The notes under the pieces were generated by a model. It saw only the letters and a program-made list of their open reading frames with translations, was not told where the DNA came from and searched no databases. From the NCBI RefSeq assembly GCF_000298235.1, contig NZ_BAHE01000022.1, forward strand, positions 98,706-162,705: a stretch of 64,000 nucleotides of DNA, written 5' to 3'. Both the position numbers and the translations under genes were made by a program. Shown here piece after piece: positions 46,793-58,069 of the stretch (position 1 is its first letter; each line of letters begins with the position of its first letter). The stretch comes from Gordonia namibiensis NBRC 108229 (GTDB lineage: Bacteria; Actinomycetota; Actinomycetes; Mycobacteriales; Mycobacteriaceae).

Positions 46793-47548
46793 TCAGGCGA
46801 AGGACTTGCCCGGAATCCAATAGGCCTGGGCCTTGACCGACTTCTTGGGGATGCCGTAGTCATTTCTCAGCGACGCCGCAACCGCGCGGGTACTCACCGA
46901 ATCCAGTGCGACCCAACCGAAGTGGTCTGCCGCGGGGACCGCCGAGGAGCGCACCGCGTCGACGAGTGCGGCTCCGTCGTGCTCACGCGCGACCCAATGG
47001 ACGGTGTCCTGTGCACGGGCCCGCAGGGGCAGCGTCTTGTCGCTCTCGTGCTGATACTCCAGCCACAGGGTCGCGGGAGTCTGCGGACAATCGGACGCCT
47101 CGATGGCATCGAGTAACGAGTTGATCGCCGGGAGCGAGGCGGGGTCGCCGGCGATGATCCAGCCACGGACCCCATCGCCGGGCATCGTGAACTTGGAACC
47201 CATGACGGTGGCGGTGATCGTGTCCCCGACCTCCGCATGCTGCGCCCAGCGGGCGGCGATACCGTCGTGGATCGCGAACTCGATACCAAAGGTGTCGGCG
47301 GCGGGATCGGCATCGACCAGGGTGTACCCGCGTTGATGGAGCTTCCCGGCGTCGTCGAACCACATCCGAATCCACATCGTCGGATGCAGCGCCCGCTTCG
47401 CCAAGAGGCCACCCCCGGTGAACTCCAGGCGCACATAGTGATCGGTGACGACCTCGGTGCCGGTCACGGTCAGCTCGAAGTCGTCGCCGCCGAGCAGCTT
47501 GAGGACAGCGCCCTGCCAGCCTCGACCTTTCGTCGCAACCTGACCCAC
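46793..47548 (-). CDS. Siderophore-interacting protein (ferric-siderophore reductase)
   Basis: 251 residues, FAD-binding SIP family. Supporting segments are DHYVRLEFTGGGLL, PTMWIRMWF, the flavin loop RGYTLVDADP, GSKFTMPGD and WIIAGDPASLPAINSLLDA. Proteins of this family reduce ferric siderophores with NAD(P)H to release iron in the cytoplasm. GTG start directly abuts the stop of the FAAL gene, so both are cotranscribed leftward from the IdeR-box region. Matches an iron-starvation role. Confidence 0.9.
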   Translation of the reverse strand: MGQVATKGRGWQGAVLKLLGGDDFELTVTGTEVVTDHYVRLEFTGGGLLAKRALHPTMWIRMWFDDAGKLHQRGYTLVDADPAADTFGIEFAIHDGIAARWAQHAEVGDTITATVMGSKFTMPGDGVRGWIIAGDPASLPAINSLLDAIEASDCPQTPATLWLEYQHESDKTLPLRARAQDTVHWVAREHDGAALVDAVRSSAVPAADHFGWVALDSVSTRAVAASLRNDYGIPKKSVKAQAYWIPGKSFA

Positions 47549-49213
47549 TTACTTCTGTCCGATGATCTCGAACGCGCCGTCCTCGACCATCTGCCGGGTC
47601 TCGAGGCGACGGATCTTGCCCGAGGTGGTGCGCGGGACCGAGTCGGCCGCCACGAAGATCACGTCGGCGGGCATGATCCCGCACGCCGATGCCACCTCCG
47701 AGTTGACCTCGGCGCGAGCCTTTTCCGGATCCGCACCCTTGTACTCGGCAAGGATCACCAAACCCGGTCGCGACGAGCCCTCACCGCGGGCCATCGCGAC
47801 CACGCCACCCCGGCGCACACCCGCGACCTCTGCGGCGGCACGCTCGATCTCGATCGGGAACAGGTTGCGTCCGGCGACGATGATGACCTCTTTGGCACGA
47901 CCGCAGATGACCAGGCGGTCGTCGACCAGGTAACCGAGATCTCCGGTGGCGAACCATTCCCCTGCACCGAGGTCGGGGCCGCCAAGGTAACCGCGCATCA
48001 TCGAGGTACCTCGGATCTCCACGTGCCCCACCGAACGCCCGTCGATGACCGGAACGTCCACATTCGGTTCGACGATCCGAACCTGCATGCCGCCCAGCGG
48101 CTTTCCGAGGATCGCGTACCGCCGGCGGATGGGCTCGCCACCGCCGGGCGGGGTCACGGTGACCTCGTCGTAGTGTGCGCCTTCGCCGACCGCGGGCATC
48201 GTCACAGCGCAGGCGGATTCGGCCATTCCGTAGGCGGGAGCCGCGGCCGAGCGCTCGAAGCCGAACGGCGCCGTGGCCTCCAGGAACTTGTCGAAGGCGT
48301 CGGCGTCGATGGGTTCGCCGCCGCTGATCGCGACACGGAGGTTCGACAGGTCGACGTCGCGCAGGAGTTTTCCGTAGCGGCCGAGGATGTCGTAGGCGAA
48401 GTTCGGGGCGGCGGTGACGGTGGCCTTCGTCTCGGTCAGCCACTGCATCCACTTGAATGGTGCGGCCGCGAATGCGGTGTTCGGCACGACGTAGGCGGAG
48501 ATGCCCGTCGTCATGCCGGCGAGGAGGAACATCAGTCCCATGTCGTGGTAGAGCGGCAGCCAGGTGAAGCCGGTGTCGCGGGTGCGGTGGAGGCCGAGGC
48601 GGCTGACCAGTTCGATCGCGTTGGAGTAGACCGCCGATGCCGTGAGCACCGCGGTTTTCGGATCACCGGTCGACCCGGCGGTGCCCTGGAGAACGGCAAC
48701 GGTGTTGGCGTTCACGTTGCGGGCGACGAAGCCGGTGGTGTCGGCGGCCATCCCGAATTCGGCGACTCGAGCGATACGAAGCTGCCCGTCGACCTTGGCG
48801 AGCAGATCGAGCTGGGAGCCGCTGCCGAGGACGGTGCCGACGCCGATCGAGACGAAGCGCGCGTAGGTGGTCTCCGCCCAACGGCTCTCGTCGGCTCCGC
48901 GGATGGGCCCGGGCAGGATGCTCACCGGGACGCCGGCGAGCCACGCGCCCTGGATCGCGGCGATGAGGTCGACGGTGGGATCGCCGATGAGGCCGACGGC
49001 CAGCGGCTCGTGCAGGTCACTGTCGGCGAGGAGTTGCACCGCGATCTGTTCGGCGCGTGCGTGGACCTCGCGCCAGGGCGCGGTCACCCATTCGCCGGAT
49101 TCGGAGTCGAGCACGGACAGCGTGGTGTCCCCGGCCAGCATCGCCTCGCGGACGGTTGCTGCGAGGGTGTTGGTCGACCCTGTTTCCTCCAGGACCACGC
49201 TGCTCTGCGACAT
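47549..49213 (-). CDS. Fatty acyl-AMP ligase (FAAL), MbtM/FadD33-like
   Basis: 554 residues of acyl-adenylate ligase fold. The P loop-like GTAGSTGDPKTAVLT, WLPLYHDMGLMF, AAPNFAYDILGRYG and AYGMAESACAVT match FAAL proteins; the GRAKEVIIVAGRNLFPIEIE hinge and final TSGKIRR Lys are present. FAALs adenylate a fatty acid and hand it to a carrier protein rather than to CoA, as MbtM does in mycobactin assembly. The tandem carrier domains of the divergent NRPS are the likely acceptors; an aryl acid is a less likely substrate. ATG 49213 was taken because the family begins there. Iron regulated via IdeR-like boxes. Confidence 0.82.
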   Translation of the reverse strand: MSQSSVVLEETGSTNTLAATVREAMLAGDTTLSVLDSESGEWVTAPWREVHARAEQIAVQLLADSDLHEPLAVGLIGDPTVDLIAAIQGAWLAGVPVSILPGPIRGADESRWAETTYARFVSIGVGTVLGSGSQLDLLAKVDGQLRIARVAEFGMAADTTGFVARNVNANTVAVLQGTAGSTGDPKTAVLTASAVYSNAIELVSRLGLHRTRDTGFTWLPLYHDMGLMFLLAGMTTGISAYVVPNTAFAAAPFKWMQWLTETKATVTAAPNFAYDILGRYGKLLRDVDLSNLRVAISGGEPIDADAFDKFLEATAPFGFERSAAAPAYGMAESACAVTMPAVGEGAHYDEVTVTPPGGGEPIRRRYAILGKPLGGMQVRIVEPNVDVPVIDGRSVGHVEIRGTSMMRGYLGGPDLGAGEWFATGDLGYLVDDRLVICGRAKEVIIVAGRNLFPIEIERAAAEVAGVRRGGVVAMARGEGSSRPGLVILAEYKGADPEKARAEVNSEVASACGIMPADVIFVAADSVPRTTSGKIRRLETRQMVEDGAFEIIGQK

Positions 49214-49327
49214 GTTCGTTCCCCGTTCTCTCCGACCCCAGGAGTCGGCCGTCGTGTTCGTGTGGATGCGTCCGGCCCGCTCGTCGATCACGGGTCGCTG
49301 GGACCGGACTCAGCTCGCAGCCCTTGG

Positions 49328-49346
49328 GTAGGTTAGCCTAATCTTC
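49328..49346. promoter_or_regulatory. IdeR-like iron box 1 (FAAL side)
   Basis: GTAGGTTAGCCTAATCTTC agrees with the IdeR/DtxR consensus TTAGGTTAGSCTAACCTAA at 15 of 19 positions by my count. It lies 115 bp upstream of the FAAL start and should repress the leftward FAAL-SIP transcript when iron is sufficient. Confidence 0.8.
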
Positions 49347-49415
49347 ATAGCGCGCAAGGGGTCGGCAGCGGCCGAACTATGGCGTGACCCAGATCATCTA
49401 GCCAGTCGACGCTCA

Positions 49416-49434
49416 CTAACTTAGGCTTACCTAA
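49416..49434. promoter_or_regulatory. IdeR-like iron box 2 (central)
   Basis: CTAACTTAGGCTTACCTAA matches the IdeR consensus at 15 of 19 positions. It also overlaps a perfect ACTTAGG-CTTA-CCTAAGT inverted repeat. It lies midway between the divergent FAAL and NRPS genes. Confidence 0.75.
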
Positions 49435-49471
49435 GTTTGAAGGCGATGCAGGCGTTTCAACCAGCAAGTAG

Positions 49472-49490
49472 TTAGTATAACCTACCCTAA
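49472..49490. promoter_or_regulatory. IdeR-like iron box 3 (NRPS side)
   Basis: TTAGTATAACCTACCCTAA matches the IdeR consensus at 15 of 19 positions. It lies 55 bp upstream of the NRPS start and overlaps the AT-rich stretch that should contain the -10 region. Confidence 0.75.
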
Positions 49491-49544
49491 ATTGCGTATT
49501 TTGCTCGAGTAAAGACGTTCCCGAACCGCGAGAGGCAATCGGCT

Positions 49545-52500
49545 GTGGCCACGAATTCTGAGATGACTGACCCCATCGCGGACCTCGTCAGCCCCGCCGA
49601 GATCCGGAGCCAGGTCGCCGGCGCGCTCGGTGTCACGCCCGAGTCCCTCGACCCGAGCCAGGACCTCATCGCCCAGGGACTCGACTCCCTTCGCATGATG
49701 CGACTGGCAGGCACCTGGCGCAAGCGCGGCATCGACATCGACTTCGCCCGTCTCGCCGCCTCCCCCACCCTCGACGCCTGGACCGAGATGATCGCCGCCG
49801 ACGCCGCGCCGGCTCCGTCGGTTCCCGAAGCCGCCTCCCCTCAGAGCGAAGCGCCCGAGTTGCCGGATATCCGTGGCGAGATCGCCGCCGCGCTCGGGGT
49901 CACACCCGAGTCCCTCGACCCGAGCCAGGACCTCATCGCCCAGGGACTCGACTCCCTGCGCATGATGCGACTGGCAGGCACCTGGCGCAAACGAGGCATC
50001 GACATCGACTTCGCCCGCCTCGCCGCCTCCCCCACCCTCGACGCCTGGACCGCCCTCCTCGGCGGATCGTCGACTCCCGCGGAGACGAGCACATCGCCGG
50101 AAATCGTCGATCCCAGTTCACCTTTCCCTCTGGCGCCGATGCAGCACGCCTATTGGATCGGGCGATCCGACAGCCATGCGTTCGGCAATGTGGCCGCGCA
50201 CCTCTACATCGAGTTCGACGGCCACGACGTCGATCCCGACCGCTTCACCACCGCCATGGGTGAACTGCTCCAGCGTCATCCGATGCTCCGGATCCGCGTA
50301 CTCCCCGACGGCACCCAGGTTGTCGGGCCGGCGCACCCGGACGCGATCGCCGTCCACGACCTGCGCAACCAGCCGCCCGAGATGATCGAGGCGATCCTCG
50401 CCGAAAAGCGTTCCCATGGAACACATCGCACACTCCCGGTCGAAGAGGGTGCGGTCATCCGCGCCGAACTGAGCCTGCTGCCCGACGACTCCACCCGGGT
50501 GCATCTCGACGTCGACATGATCGCGGCCGACGCCATGAGCTATCGCGTCCTCGTCGACGACCTCGCTCGCCTCTACCGCGGGGAGACGCTGCCCGAACTG
50601 GGTGTCACCTTCGCGACGATCACCGCCGACCGGACCTCCCGTGAGATCCGCGACGACGACCTCGCCTGGTGGCGCGAGCGGATCCCGCACCTGCCCGGGC
50701 CACCGGAGCTGCCGCTCGACGATCGCGCCGCCCGCGGCGAGGTCGAACCCCGCAGCGTCCGCCTGCACCATTCCGTCTCGGCCTCCGAGTGGAAGCGCCT
50801 CGAGGAACACGCCCATCGTCGAGGGGTGACCCCCGCGGCCGCGGTGGCGGCGGCCTTCGCCGAGTCGGTCGGCACCCATGCGGCGAATTCCCGCTTCCTG
50901 CTGACTGTTCCGCTGTTCGATCGTCCCCAGATCCACGCCGACGTCGAGCGCGTGGTCGGCGACTTCACGTCGTCGATCCTCGTCGACGTCGACCTGAGCC
51001 GCTCGGCGACCCTGGCCGACCGCGCACGCCAGATGCGTTCGGCGATGCACGACGCCGCCGCCCACGGATCGATGAGCGGTCTCGACGTGCTCCGCGAACT
51101 CGGCCGGGCCCGAGGCGAATCCGTGGTCTCCCCGGTCGTCTTCACCAGTGCGCTCGGACTCGGTGACCTGTTCTCTCCAGAGGCCACCGACGTCCTCGGC
51201 GACCCCGCTTGGATCGTGTCGCAGGGCCCGCAGGTGCTGCTCGACGCGCAGGTCACCGAGATCGCCGGCGGTCTCCTCCTCAACTGGGACGTCCGGGTGT
51301 CCGACCTCGACGAGACCACCGCCCGCGCGATGTTCGACTACTACGTCCGGCTCCTCGGACTGCTCGTCGACGGCGAATGGGATGTCCCGGCGCCCGATCC
51401 GGTCGACGATGACGTTCGCGCACAGCGGCTTTCGGTCGAAGAACCGTTGCCCGACTCCGACACCTTCGACGGGACCCTGCACGGCACCGTCTTCGCTCGC
51501 GCGGCGCAGCGATCCTCGACCCCGGCGGTCATCACCGACACTCGCACCTGGACGCACGGCGACCTCACCGACGAGGCCTTGCGTGTGGCGGGCGCGCTCA
51601 CGGCTGCGGGCGTCCGCACCGGCGACACCGTCGTCGTCAACCTGCCCAAGGGCGGCGACCAGATCGTCGCCGCACTCGCCGTCCTCGCCGTCGGCGCCGC
51701 CTACGTACCGATCGCGCCGACACAGCCCGCGACCCGTCGGGATCGCATCGTCGCCATCGCCCGACCGCACGCCGTGCTCACCGCCGACGCCGACGCCTGG
51801 GCGGATTCCGACACCCCCGCCGTCATCGACCTCGAGACGGCACGCACCGCGGTACCGGTGGTCCCGGTGAAGGTCACCGGCGAGGAGTTGGCCTACATCT
51901 TGTTCACCTCCGGATCGACGGGGCTGCCCAAGGGCGTTCAGGTCCCTCATCGCGCCGCGGTGGCCACCATCACCGACCTCGTCGACCGCTACTCGATCAA
52001 CACCCGTGACCGCAGCCTGCAGGTCTCCTCACTCGAGTTCGACCTCTCCGTCTTCGACATCTTCGGACTCCTCGCGGTCGGCGGCGCGGTCGTCGTACCC
52101 GGCGACGACGAGCGCACCAAGGTCGACGACTGGGTGCGCCTCCTCGCCGAACACTCGGTCTCCGTGCTCAACTGCGTGCCGTCGATCCTCGGGATGATCC
52201 TCGATCTCGGTTCACTGCCGGCCTCGATGCGGATGATCATCATGGGCGGCGACAAGGTCGACGTCTCCCTGCTCGAACGTGTTGCCGCGCAACTCCCCGA
52301 CTGCCGTGTCGCCGGCCTGGGCGGTACCACCGAGACCGCCATCCACTCCACCATCTGCGAGGCGGACGACGTCCCGGCCGGAATGGCGTTCGTGCCCTAC
52401 GGTGTCCCGCTGCGCGGCGTCCGCTGCCGGGTCGTCGACGAGACCGGCCGCGATCGCCCCGACCTCGTACCCGGCGAGCTGTGGATCGGCGGCGCCGGTG

Positions 52501-53264
52501 TCGCCGACGGCTATCGCGGCGATCCCGAGCGCACGGCCGATCGCTTCGTCCACCACGACGGCGAGAAGTGGTATCGCACCGGAGATCTCGCCCGGTACCT
52601 GCCCGGCGGGTTCCTCGACTTCCTCGGCCGCGCCGACCACATGGTCAAGGTCCGCGGTTACCGCGTGGAGCTCGGCGAGGTCGAGGCCGGACTTCTCGCC
52701 CTCGACGAGGTCGCCTCGGCGGTCGCCTGGTCCGACGGCCGCGATCTTCATGCCGCCGTCGTCGCCGGAACCCAGGTCGACGAGAACACGATCCGCGCCG
52801 GTCTCGCCGAGTCCCTTCCGCCGCACATGGTCCCGCGGTCGATCGCCGTCCTCGACGCCCTCCCGCTGACCGCGAACGGCAAATACGACCGCAAGGCCCT
52901 GGCGGCTCTCGTCGACACCGCCGAGGGCGGCCCGCAGGTCGTCGAACCGCGCACCCCGCTCGAGGAGGCGCTCGTCGTGATCTTCTCCGAGGTCCTGCCC
53001 GTCCGGCCGATCGGCGTCACCGAGGACTTCATCTCGCTCGGCGGCGACTCGGTACAGGCCACCCGGCTCGTGGCCCTGTCCCGTACCTGGCTCGACGCAC
53101 CGCGCCTGTCGGTGGCCGACATCTTCGGCCACCGGACGATCGCGGGCCTCGCCGAGCGGCTCACCGCCCTCGAAGGCCCCCGGGTCGCGCGGGTCGCCGA
53201 GATCCTCCTCGACGTCGTGGCCCTCTCCGACGAACAGGTGGATGTCGAACTCGCCGGCACCTGA
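49545..53264 (+). CDS. NRPS: carrier-carrier-Cy-A-PCP
   Basis: 1239 residues, GTG start. Two carrier domains (~27-80 and 116-169, phosphopantetheine Ser48 and Ser137 in GLDSL) are followed by a heterocyclization domain (~190-620; motif DMIAADAMS at 324-332), an adenylation domain (~640-1100; [11 protein letters not shown] near 786) and a PCP (Ser1169 in GGDSVQA). No thioesterase. The design resembles MbtB-type phenyloxazoline synthases. The A-domain pocket, estimated by eye as D-L-F-?-I-G-G-I-H, is nearest Thr/Ser codes, so an oxazoline is expected; Cys is not excluded. It leads an operon with NIS-type siderophore genes and follows IdeR boxes. Confidence 0.9.
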   Translation: MATNSEMTDPIADLVSPAEIRSQVAGALGVTPESLDPSQDLIAQGLDSLRMMRLAGTWRKRGIDIDFARLAASPTLDAWTEMIAADAAPAPSVPEAASPQSEAPELPDIRGEIAAALGVTPESLDPSQDLIAQGLDSLRMMRLAGTWRKRGIDIDFARLAASPTLDAWTALLGGSSTPAETSTSPEIVDPSSPFPLAPMQHAYWIGRSDSHAFGNVAAHLYIEFDGHDVDPDRFTTAMGELLQRHPMLRIRVLPDGTQVVGPAHPDAIAVHDLRNQPPEMIEAILAEKRSHGTHRTLPVEEGAVIRAELSLLPDDSTRVHLDVDMIAADAMSYRVLVDDLARLYRGETLPELGVTFATITADRTSREIRDDDLAWWRERIPHLPGPPELPLDDRAARGEVEPRSVRLHHSVSASEWKRLEEHAHRRGVTPAAAVAAAFAESVGTHAANSRFLLTVPLFDRPQIHADVERVVGDFTSSILVDVDLSRSATLADRARQMRSAMHDAAAHGSMSGLDVLRELGRARGESVVSPVVFTSALGLGDLFSPEATDVLGDPAWIVSQGPQVLLDAQVTEIAGGLLLNWDVRVSDLDETTARAMFDYYVRLLGLLVDGEWDVPAPDPVDDDVRAQRLSVEEPLPDSDTFDGTLHGTVFARAAQRSSTPAVITDTRTWTHGDLTDEALRVAGALTAAGVRTGDTVVVNLPKGGDQIVAALAVLAVGAAYVPIAPTQPATRRDRIVAIARPHAVLTADADAWADSDTPAVIDLETARTAVPVVPVKVTGEELAYILFTSGSTGLPKGVQVPHRAAVATITDLVDRYSINTRDRSLQVSSLEFDLSVFDIFGLLAVGGAVVVPGDDERTKVDDWVRLLAEHSVSVLNCVPSILGMILDLGSLPASMRMIIMGGDKVDVSLLERVAAQLPDCRVAGLGGTTETAIHSTICEADDVPAGMAFVPYGVPLRGVRCRVVDETGRDRPDLVPGELWIGGAGVADGYRGDPERTADRFVHHDGEKWYRTGDLARYLPGGFLDFLGRADHMVKVRGYRVELGEVEAGLLALDEVASAVAWSDGRDLHAAVVAGTQVDENTIRAGLAESLPPHMVPRSIAVLDALPLTANGKYDRKALAALVDTAEGGPQVVEPRTPLEEALVVIFSEVLPVRPIGVTEDFISLGGDSVQATRLVALSRTWLDAPRLSVADIFGHRTIAGLAERLTALEGPRVARVAEILLDVVALSDEQVDVELAGT
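49623..50051 (+). repeat. Tandem duplicated carrier-domain coding sequence
   Basis: Two 162-bp units (49623-49784 and 49890-50051), 267 bp apart, encode identical 54-residue carrier cores. They differ at only six nucleotides, all in third codon positions without amino-acid change. This indicates recent duplication or ongoing gene conversion with selection on the protein. Confidence 0.9.
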
Positions 53265-53313
53265 CGCAACCGGCCCGGCCGCATCCACCAGACACCCCGA
53301 CAGCAAAGGCATC

Positions 53314-53922
53314 ATGACCACTTCACCGGCACGCACGTACGACCTGCACTCGGTCGATCTCGACGACGAGTCGCACGCCGTCACGGTCCACGGGTGGCTG
53401 ACCCATCCCAAGGCCAAGTATTGGGACATGCTGGAGAGCTCCGTCGCGGACGTGGAGAAGATGATCCGGGACACCGCAGCGGCGACCGCCGGCACGCCCT
53501 ACGGCATGCGTCTGGGCTACCACGACGGCCGGCCGCAGTTCCTGTTCGAACTGTACGACCCGCAGACCAGCGAACTCGCCGACCCGGCAAGCGGTTACGT
53601 CCACGCCGAGGGCGACATCGGGATGCACCTCCTCGTGGCCCACTCCGAGCAGGCGCTGCCCGGTTTCACCGGCGCGGTGATGTTGCACATCATGCGGACG
53701 GCGATCCTCGAGGTCGGTGCCGCGCGGGTGGTCGTCGAACCCGATGTCCGCAACACCGCGGTCCACCGCCTCAACGCGAGCGTGGGCTTCCGGGTCGACG
53801 GCGACTACCCGGTCGGCAACAAGACCGCGCACCTGAGCTACTGCACCCGAGACGACTTCCTCCGCGTCACCGCCGACGGCACCAGCGTCGGCTCCGTCGA
53901 GGTGACGGACCTGGGGGCGTAG
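53314..53922 (+). CDS. GNAT siderophore N-acyltransferase (IucB/DesC/MbtK-like)
   Basis: 202 residues. The type of acyltransferase used for N-hydroxy-diamine or N-hydroxylysine acylation is recognised from the order of segments: [31 protein letters not shown] and [22 protein letters not shown]. It should transfer an acyl group from CoA to the hydroxylamine made by the monooxygenase at 61115, giving a hydroxamate. AAGG lies five bases before ATG 53314. NIS synthetase begins five bases downstream. Confidence 0.88.
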   Translation: MTTSPARTYDLHSVDLDDESHAVTVHGWLTHPKAKYWDMLESSVADVEKMIRDTAAATAGTPYGMRLGYHDGRPQFLFELYDPQTSELADPASGYVHAEGDIGMHLLVAHSEQALPGFTGAVMLHIMRTAILEVGAARVVVEPDVRNTAVHRLNASVGFRVDGDYPVGNKTAHLSYCTRDDFLRVTADGTSVGSVEVTDLGA

Positions 53923-53927
53923 TTCCG

Positions 53928-55724
53928 TTGACCATCGAACAGATCCGCCCGGTACGGACCGCGCAGCAGTCCACCGTGTCGTATCGGCAGGTGTATCACC
54001 GCCGGATCGCGCGGAAGATCCTGGCCGAGTTCTCCCACGAACGCGCCTTGCGTCCGGTCGAGACCGGCCCGGGTCGCTACCTGGTCGGTTCCGCCGACGG
54101 CCGCACGGAGTACCACTTCCGTGCCGAAGTCCTCTCCCTGGAGAACTGGGCCATCGAGGAGACCTCGTTGCGCCGTGTGCGCGACGGGGAGGAACTGCCC
54201 GTCGACGCCGTCGCGCTGGTCGTCGACCTCGCCCCGATGCTCGGCATCGGTCCACAGGCATTGCCGGAGTACCTCGAGGAGTTCATCAACACTCTCGCGA
54301 TCAGCGCCGACCGGCCTGACGAACGACGCATCACGGCAACCGATCTCGCGCATGCGGACTTTCAGACCATCGAGAAGACGATGACCGAGGGTCACCCGTG
54401 CATCGTGGCGAACGCCGGGCGCCTCGGCTTCAGCGCCGACGACATCGACCGTTACGCACCGGAGGTCGGCAACCACTTCCGGCTCGTCTGGGTCGCCGCC
54501 CGCCGCGAGGACTGCGATGTCGCGACGGTGACCGGCGTCGACTACGACGCCATGCTCGTCGACGAACTCGGCACCGAGACCCTGGCGGAGTTCGATGCCG
54601 TCCTCCGCGAATCCGGTTGTGAACCCGACGATTACCGTTATATGCCCGTTCATCCGTGGCAGTGGACGGAGAAGGTCCGGAAGCTCTACTCGGCGGATCT
54701 CGCCGACCGCCGCATCGTGTTCGTGGGCGAGAGCCCCGATCTCTACCAGGCGCAGCAGTCGATCCGCACGGTCTTCAACGCGACCACGCCCACCCGTCAC
54801 TACGTGAAGGGCGCGCTGTCGATCGTGAACATGGGCTTCACCCGGGGCATGTCGGCGGACTACATGCGCACCACCCCGCTGATCAACAACTGGGTCCGCG
54901 GGCTCGTCGCCGACGACCCTTACCTGGCCGCCATCGGGTTCGAGATGATCTTCGAGGTCGCGGCCATCGGCTACCGCAGCCCCACCTTCACCCCGATCAC
55001 CCAGCCGGGGTCGGAGTACCGCAAGATCCTCTCGGCGTTGTGGCGTCAGAGCCCCGTCGCGCTGGTACGTGGTGAGCAGCTCTCCACGATGGCCGCTCTC
55101 CTGCACCTCGACCACCACGGCGACCCGCTCGTCGGCGCATTCATCGCACGATCGGGTATTCCGGCCGCCGAGTGGGTCCGGCGCTACCTGCGGACGTATC
55201 TCCACCCGATCGCCTACCTGCTCTACCGGTATGAACTGAAGTTCTCCCCCCACGGCGAGAACCTGATCCTCGTCCTCGACAACGGGATCCCGGTCCGCGC
55301 GATCCTCAAGGACATCGGTGAGGAGGTGTCGGTCTTCGGTGAGCCGGCCGGTTTCCCGGAGAGTTGTGCCCGCGTCCTCACCACCGAACCCGACGAGATC
55401 CGCAACCTCGGGATCCTCTCGGACATCTTCGACGACTACCTGCGGCCGCTGGCCGAGGTCCTCCACACCCACCGTCTGGTGACCGACGAGGAGTTCTGGG
55501 ACCTGGTGGCCGAGAGTCTGCGCGAGTTCGTCGCGGCCCACCCCGATCTCGACGACCAGTTCGCGAAATGGGATCTGTTCGCGCCGGAATTCGGCGCGGT
55601 ACACATGAACGGTCTGCAGCTGCGGAACAACAAGCGCATGGTCGACATCGAGGACTCCTACGCCTCGCTCATCGACGCCGGACACATGCTCGTCAATCCC
55701 GTCGCCGATCGGGGACGACGATGA
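53928..55724 (+). CDS. IucA/IucC family NIS siderophore synthetase (DesD-like)
   Basis: 598 residues, full length. Family motifs include [21 protein letters not shown] in the middle, and the ATP-site [15 protein letters not shown]; the C-terminal FhuF-like part is present. NIS synthetases adenylate a carboxylate and join it to an amine; DesD-type members oligomerise or cyclise N-hydroxy-N-succinyl-cadaverine. TTG 53928 is the only early start in frame and is preceded by GGGGG; GTG near 53974 would cut conserved sequence. Its stop overlaps the acylase start by four bases. Confidence 0.93.
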   Translation: MTIEQIRPVRTAQQSTVSYRQVYHRRIARKILAEFSHERALRPVETGPGRYLVGSADGRTEYHFRAEVLSLENWAIEETSLRRVRDGEELPVDAVALVVDLAPMLGIGPQALPEYLEEFINTLAISADRPDERRITATDLAHADFQTIEKTMTEGHPCIVANAGRLGFSADDIDRYAPEVGNHFRLVWVAARREDCDVATVTGVDYDAMLVDELGTETLAEFDAVLRESGCEPDDYRYMPVHPWQWTEKVRKLYSADLADRRIVFVGESPDLYQAQQSIRTVFNATTPTRHYVKGALSIVNMGFTRGMSADYMRTTPLINNWVRGLVADDPYLAAIGFEMIFEVAAIGYRSPTFTPITQPGSEYRKILSALWRQSPVALVRGEQLSTMAALLHLDHHGDPLVGAFIARSGIPAAEWVRRYLRTYLHPIAYLLYRYELKFSPHGENLILVLDNGIPVRAILKDIGEEVSVFGEPAGFPESCARVLTTEPDEIRNLGILSDIFDDYLRPLAEVLHTHRLVTDEEFWDLVAESLREFVAAHPDLDDQFAKWDLFAPEFGAVHMNGLQLRNNKRMVDIEDSYASLIDAGHMLVNPVADRGRR

Positions 55725-58069
55725 CCGTCACGACCTCCGGAACGCCCACCCCCGAGATCCTGCGCGATGCGCACGGCATCCCGCACGTGCTGGCCGCCAC
55801 GGCGACCGACGCACTGTACGGACAGGGTCGCGCCTGCGGGCAGGACCGCCGCTGGCAGATCGAGTTCATGCGGCTGCGCGCCGAGGGGCGTACCGCCGAG
55901 GTGTTCGGCGACTCCTGCGTCGAGTGGGACACCTTCGCGCGGCGCGCCCGTCTCGACGCGGTCGCCGAGCAGATGTACCACGCATCTTCGGACCGCACCC
56001 GCAGCCTGCTGCGCGCCTATGCCGGCGGCGTGAACAGCACTCTGTCCGACACCGAAACCGTGGCTTCGGCGCCGGAACTCGAGGCACTCCGACACCAGCC
56101 GGATCCGTGGCGGCCGTGGACGCCGATCTCGGTCTTCATCATGCACCACGTGCTGTTCGGCCGATTCACCACGAAACTGTTCCGGTTGCACGCCTGCCGG
56201 ACCACGGGACCGGATGCGCTGCGGTTCTGGGCGTTCGAGGGCAGCGAGAACGATCCGACCGTGCCGCCGATGCCGGACGAGCAGTTCGTACGCGAGATCC
56301 TCGATCTCACCCGGCCCGCTCCGGCCGCCGACGCCCCCGTCGGCGAGACCGTCGACCTGGGTGATCCGATGTCCGGCAGCAACGCGTGGGGAGTGTCCGC
56401 CGCGCGCAGCACGACCGGATCCCCGATCGTGGCCGGTGATCCCCACCGATTCCTCGAGCTGCCCGGCATCTACGAGCAGTTCCATCTCGCCTCGACCGAT
56501 CCGGCACAGCCCTTCGACGTCGTGGGCTTCGCCTTCGCCGGTGTCCCCGGCGTCCCACACTTCGCACAGGGCCCCGAGATCGCCTGGGGCATCACGAATG
56601 CGATGGCCGACTACCAGGACCTCTACGTCGAGCGGTTGACCCGTGACGGGGACGGAACGCTTCTGGTCGAGGCCCCCGGAGGCAACCACGTCCCGGCCAC
56701 CGTCCACACCGAGCACATCGGCGTCCGCGACTCCGAACCCGTTGCAGTCGAGGTGATCACCACCCACAACGGTGCCGTCGTGTTCGGCGGCCCGGACGAG
56801 CCGTTCACGATCAGCCTCCGGTCGCCGCTGCTCTCCGAGGACGTCACCTTCGACGCCCCGCTCGACCTGCTGTTCGCCCGGACGATCGACGACGTCGAAG
56901 CCGCGCTCTCGACGTGGGTCGAACCGGTCAACCGCGCCGTCATCGCACATAGTGACGGGACCACGGTCACCCATGTGGCCGGCCGCGTTCCCGTCCGCGC
57001 CCCGGAGAACTATTGGCTCCCCGTTCCCGGTTGGGACGAGCGATACCAGTGGCGGGGCCACGAAACCGGTTCGCTCGGCGACCCGGACTTCGACGCGACG
57101 GTCGCCGACGGCGGTGTGAGCGTGACCGCGAACCAGCGGATCTCCGGAACGCCCGCGCTGCAACCGATCACAACCGAGTGCGTGGAGGCGTTCCGGGCCG
57201 ACCGGATCACCGCCCGCCTCGATGCCCTCGACACTGTTGATCCCGAGGATTGCGCGGACATCCACCGCGACGTCGTCCTCGAGCAGGCCGCGGTGGTGCA
57301 GCAACTCCTCGCCCGCGTCGTGGGCAACACCCCTGCCGCCGAGGACATCCGGCAGCGCATCCTCGCCTGGGATCGCACCATGGCCGCCGACAGCCCCGAC
57401 GCATATCTCTTCGCGGAGTTCCGCAGCCAGCTCGTGCTCGGTGTTGCGCGCACGGATGTCCTGGCGCCGCTGCGCGGCCCGCACGGCTTCCCCGCCGTGT
57501 TCCAGCCGTGGTTCGTACCGGAACCCCGCCTCGCGAGCGCGATCACCACGGTCATCGCCAACTGCGCGCTGATCGGCGTCGACATCGACGAGGTCGCAGT
57601 CGGTGCGCTCGACGCCGTCGTCACTCGCATCGAGACGATCGGGCACGTTCCGAACTGGGGCACCGTGCATGTGCTCGCCCCGATCCACGGGTTCGATCTC
57701 GTCGGTGCGTCGCCCCGCCACCCGGGGCTGTTCGCAACGCTGCGACCCACCCCGCTGCCCCTTGCCGGGGATTCGGAGTGCGTCTTCGCCAACGCATCCG
57801 CGGTCGGCACCCACGTCTGCATCACCGGCTCCGCAGCCCGCTACGTCTGGGACCTCGATGATCCACACGCAAGCCGCTGGGTGGTTCCGCTCGGCGCCTC
57901 CGGCGACCCGGCCTCCGAACATTTCCAGGACCAGGCCCCCCTGTGGGCCGACGGCCGGCTGATCCCCGTCGCCCGCGACTGGGAGGCCCTACGCGCACCG
58001 GACGACGACACCACCCACCAGGCCACTTCGCCTGCCATTCCGACGAAGGGGGAACCGTGCCCACGCTGA
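55721..58069 (+). CDS. Penicillin-amidase-family Ntn hydrolase (acylase)
   Basis: 782 residues. The precursor should self-cleave between Gly219 and Ser220 in [14 protein letters not shown] to free the Ser nucleophile of the beta chain; [12 protein letters not shown] and [16 protein letters not shown] are also typical. No signal peptide is seen, so unlike PvdQ it is probably cytoplasmic. The family hydrolyses amide bonds to acyl or arylacetyl groups. In this operon it may remove an acyl group from a siderophore precursor or exchange caps. The stop overlaps the next gene by 13 bases. Confidence 0.88.
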   Translation: MTVTTSGTPTPEILRDAHGIPHVLAATATDALYGQGRACGQDRRWQIEFMRLRAEGRTAEVFGDSCVEWDTFARRARLDAVAEQMYHASSDRTRSLLRAYAGGVNSTLSDTETVASAPELEALRHQPDPWRPWTPISVFIMHHVLFGRFTTKLFRLHACRTTGPDALRFWAFEGSENDPTVPPMPDEQFVREILDLTRPAPAADAPVGETVDLGDPMSGSNAWGVSAARSTTGSPIVAGDPHRFLELPGIYEQFHLASTDPAQPFDVVGFAFAGVPGVPHFAQGPEIAWGITNAMADYQDLYVERLTRDGDGTLLVEAPGGNHVPATVHTEHIGVRDSEPVAVEVITTHNGAVVFGGPDEPFTISLRSPLLSEDVTFDAPLDLLFARTIDDVEAALSTWVEPVNRAVIAHSDGTTVTHVAGRVPVRAPENYWLPVPGWDERYQWRGHETGSLGDPDFDATVADGGVSVTANQRISGTPALQPITTECVEAFRADRITARLDALDTVDPEDCADIHRDVVLEQAAVVQQLLARVVGNTPAAEDIRQRILAWDRTMAADSPDAYLFAEFRSQLVLGVARTDVLAPLRGPHGFPAVFQPWFVPEPRLASAITTVIANCALIGVDIDEVAVGALDAVVTRIETIGHVPNWGTVHVLAPIHGFDLVGASPRHPGLFATLRPTPLPLAGDSECVFANASAVGTHVCITGSAARYVWDLDDPHASRWVVPLGASGDPASEHFQDQAPLWADGRLIPVARDWEALRAPDDDTTHQATSPAIPTKGEPCPR

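Noticed and set aside
47549..49213. Salicyl- or DHB-AMP ligase (MbtA-like)
   Set aside because: The PLYHDMG and PNFAYDILGR segments are those of fatty acyl-AMP ligases; no salicylate or DHB synthesis gene is present.
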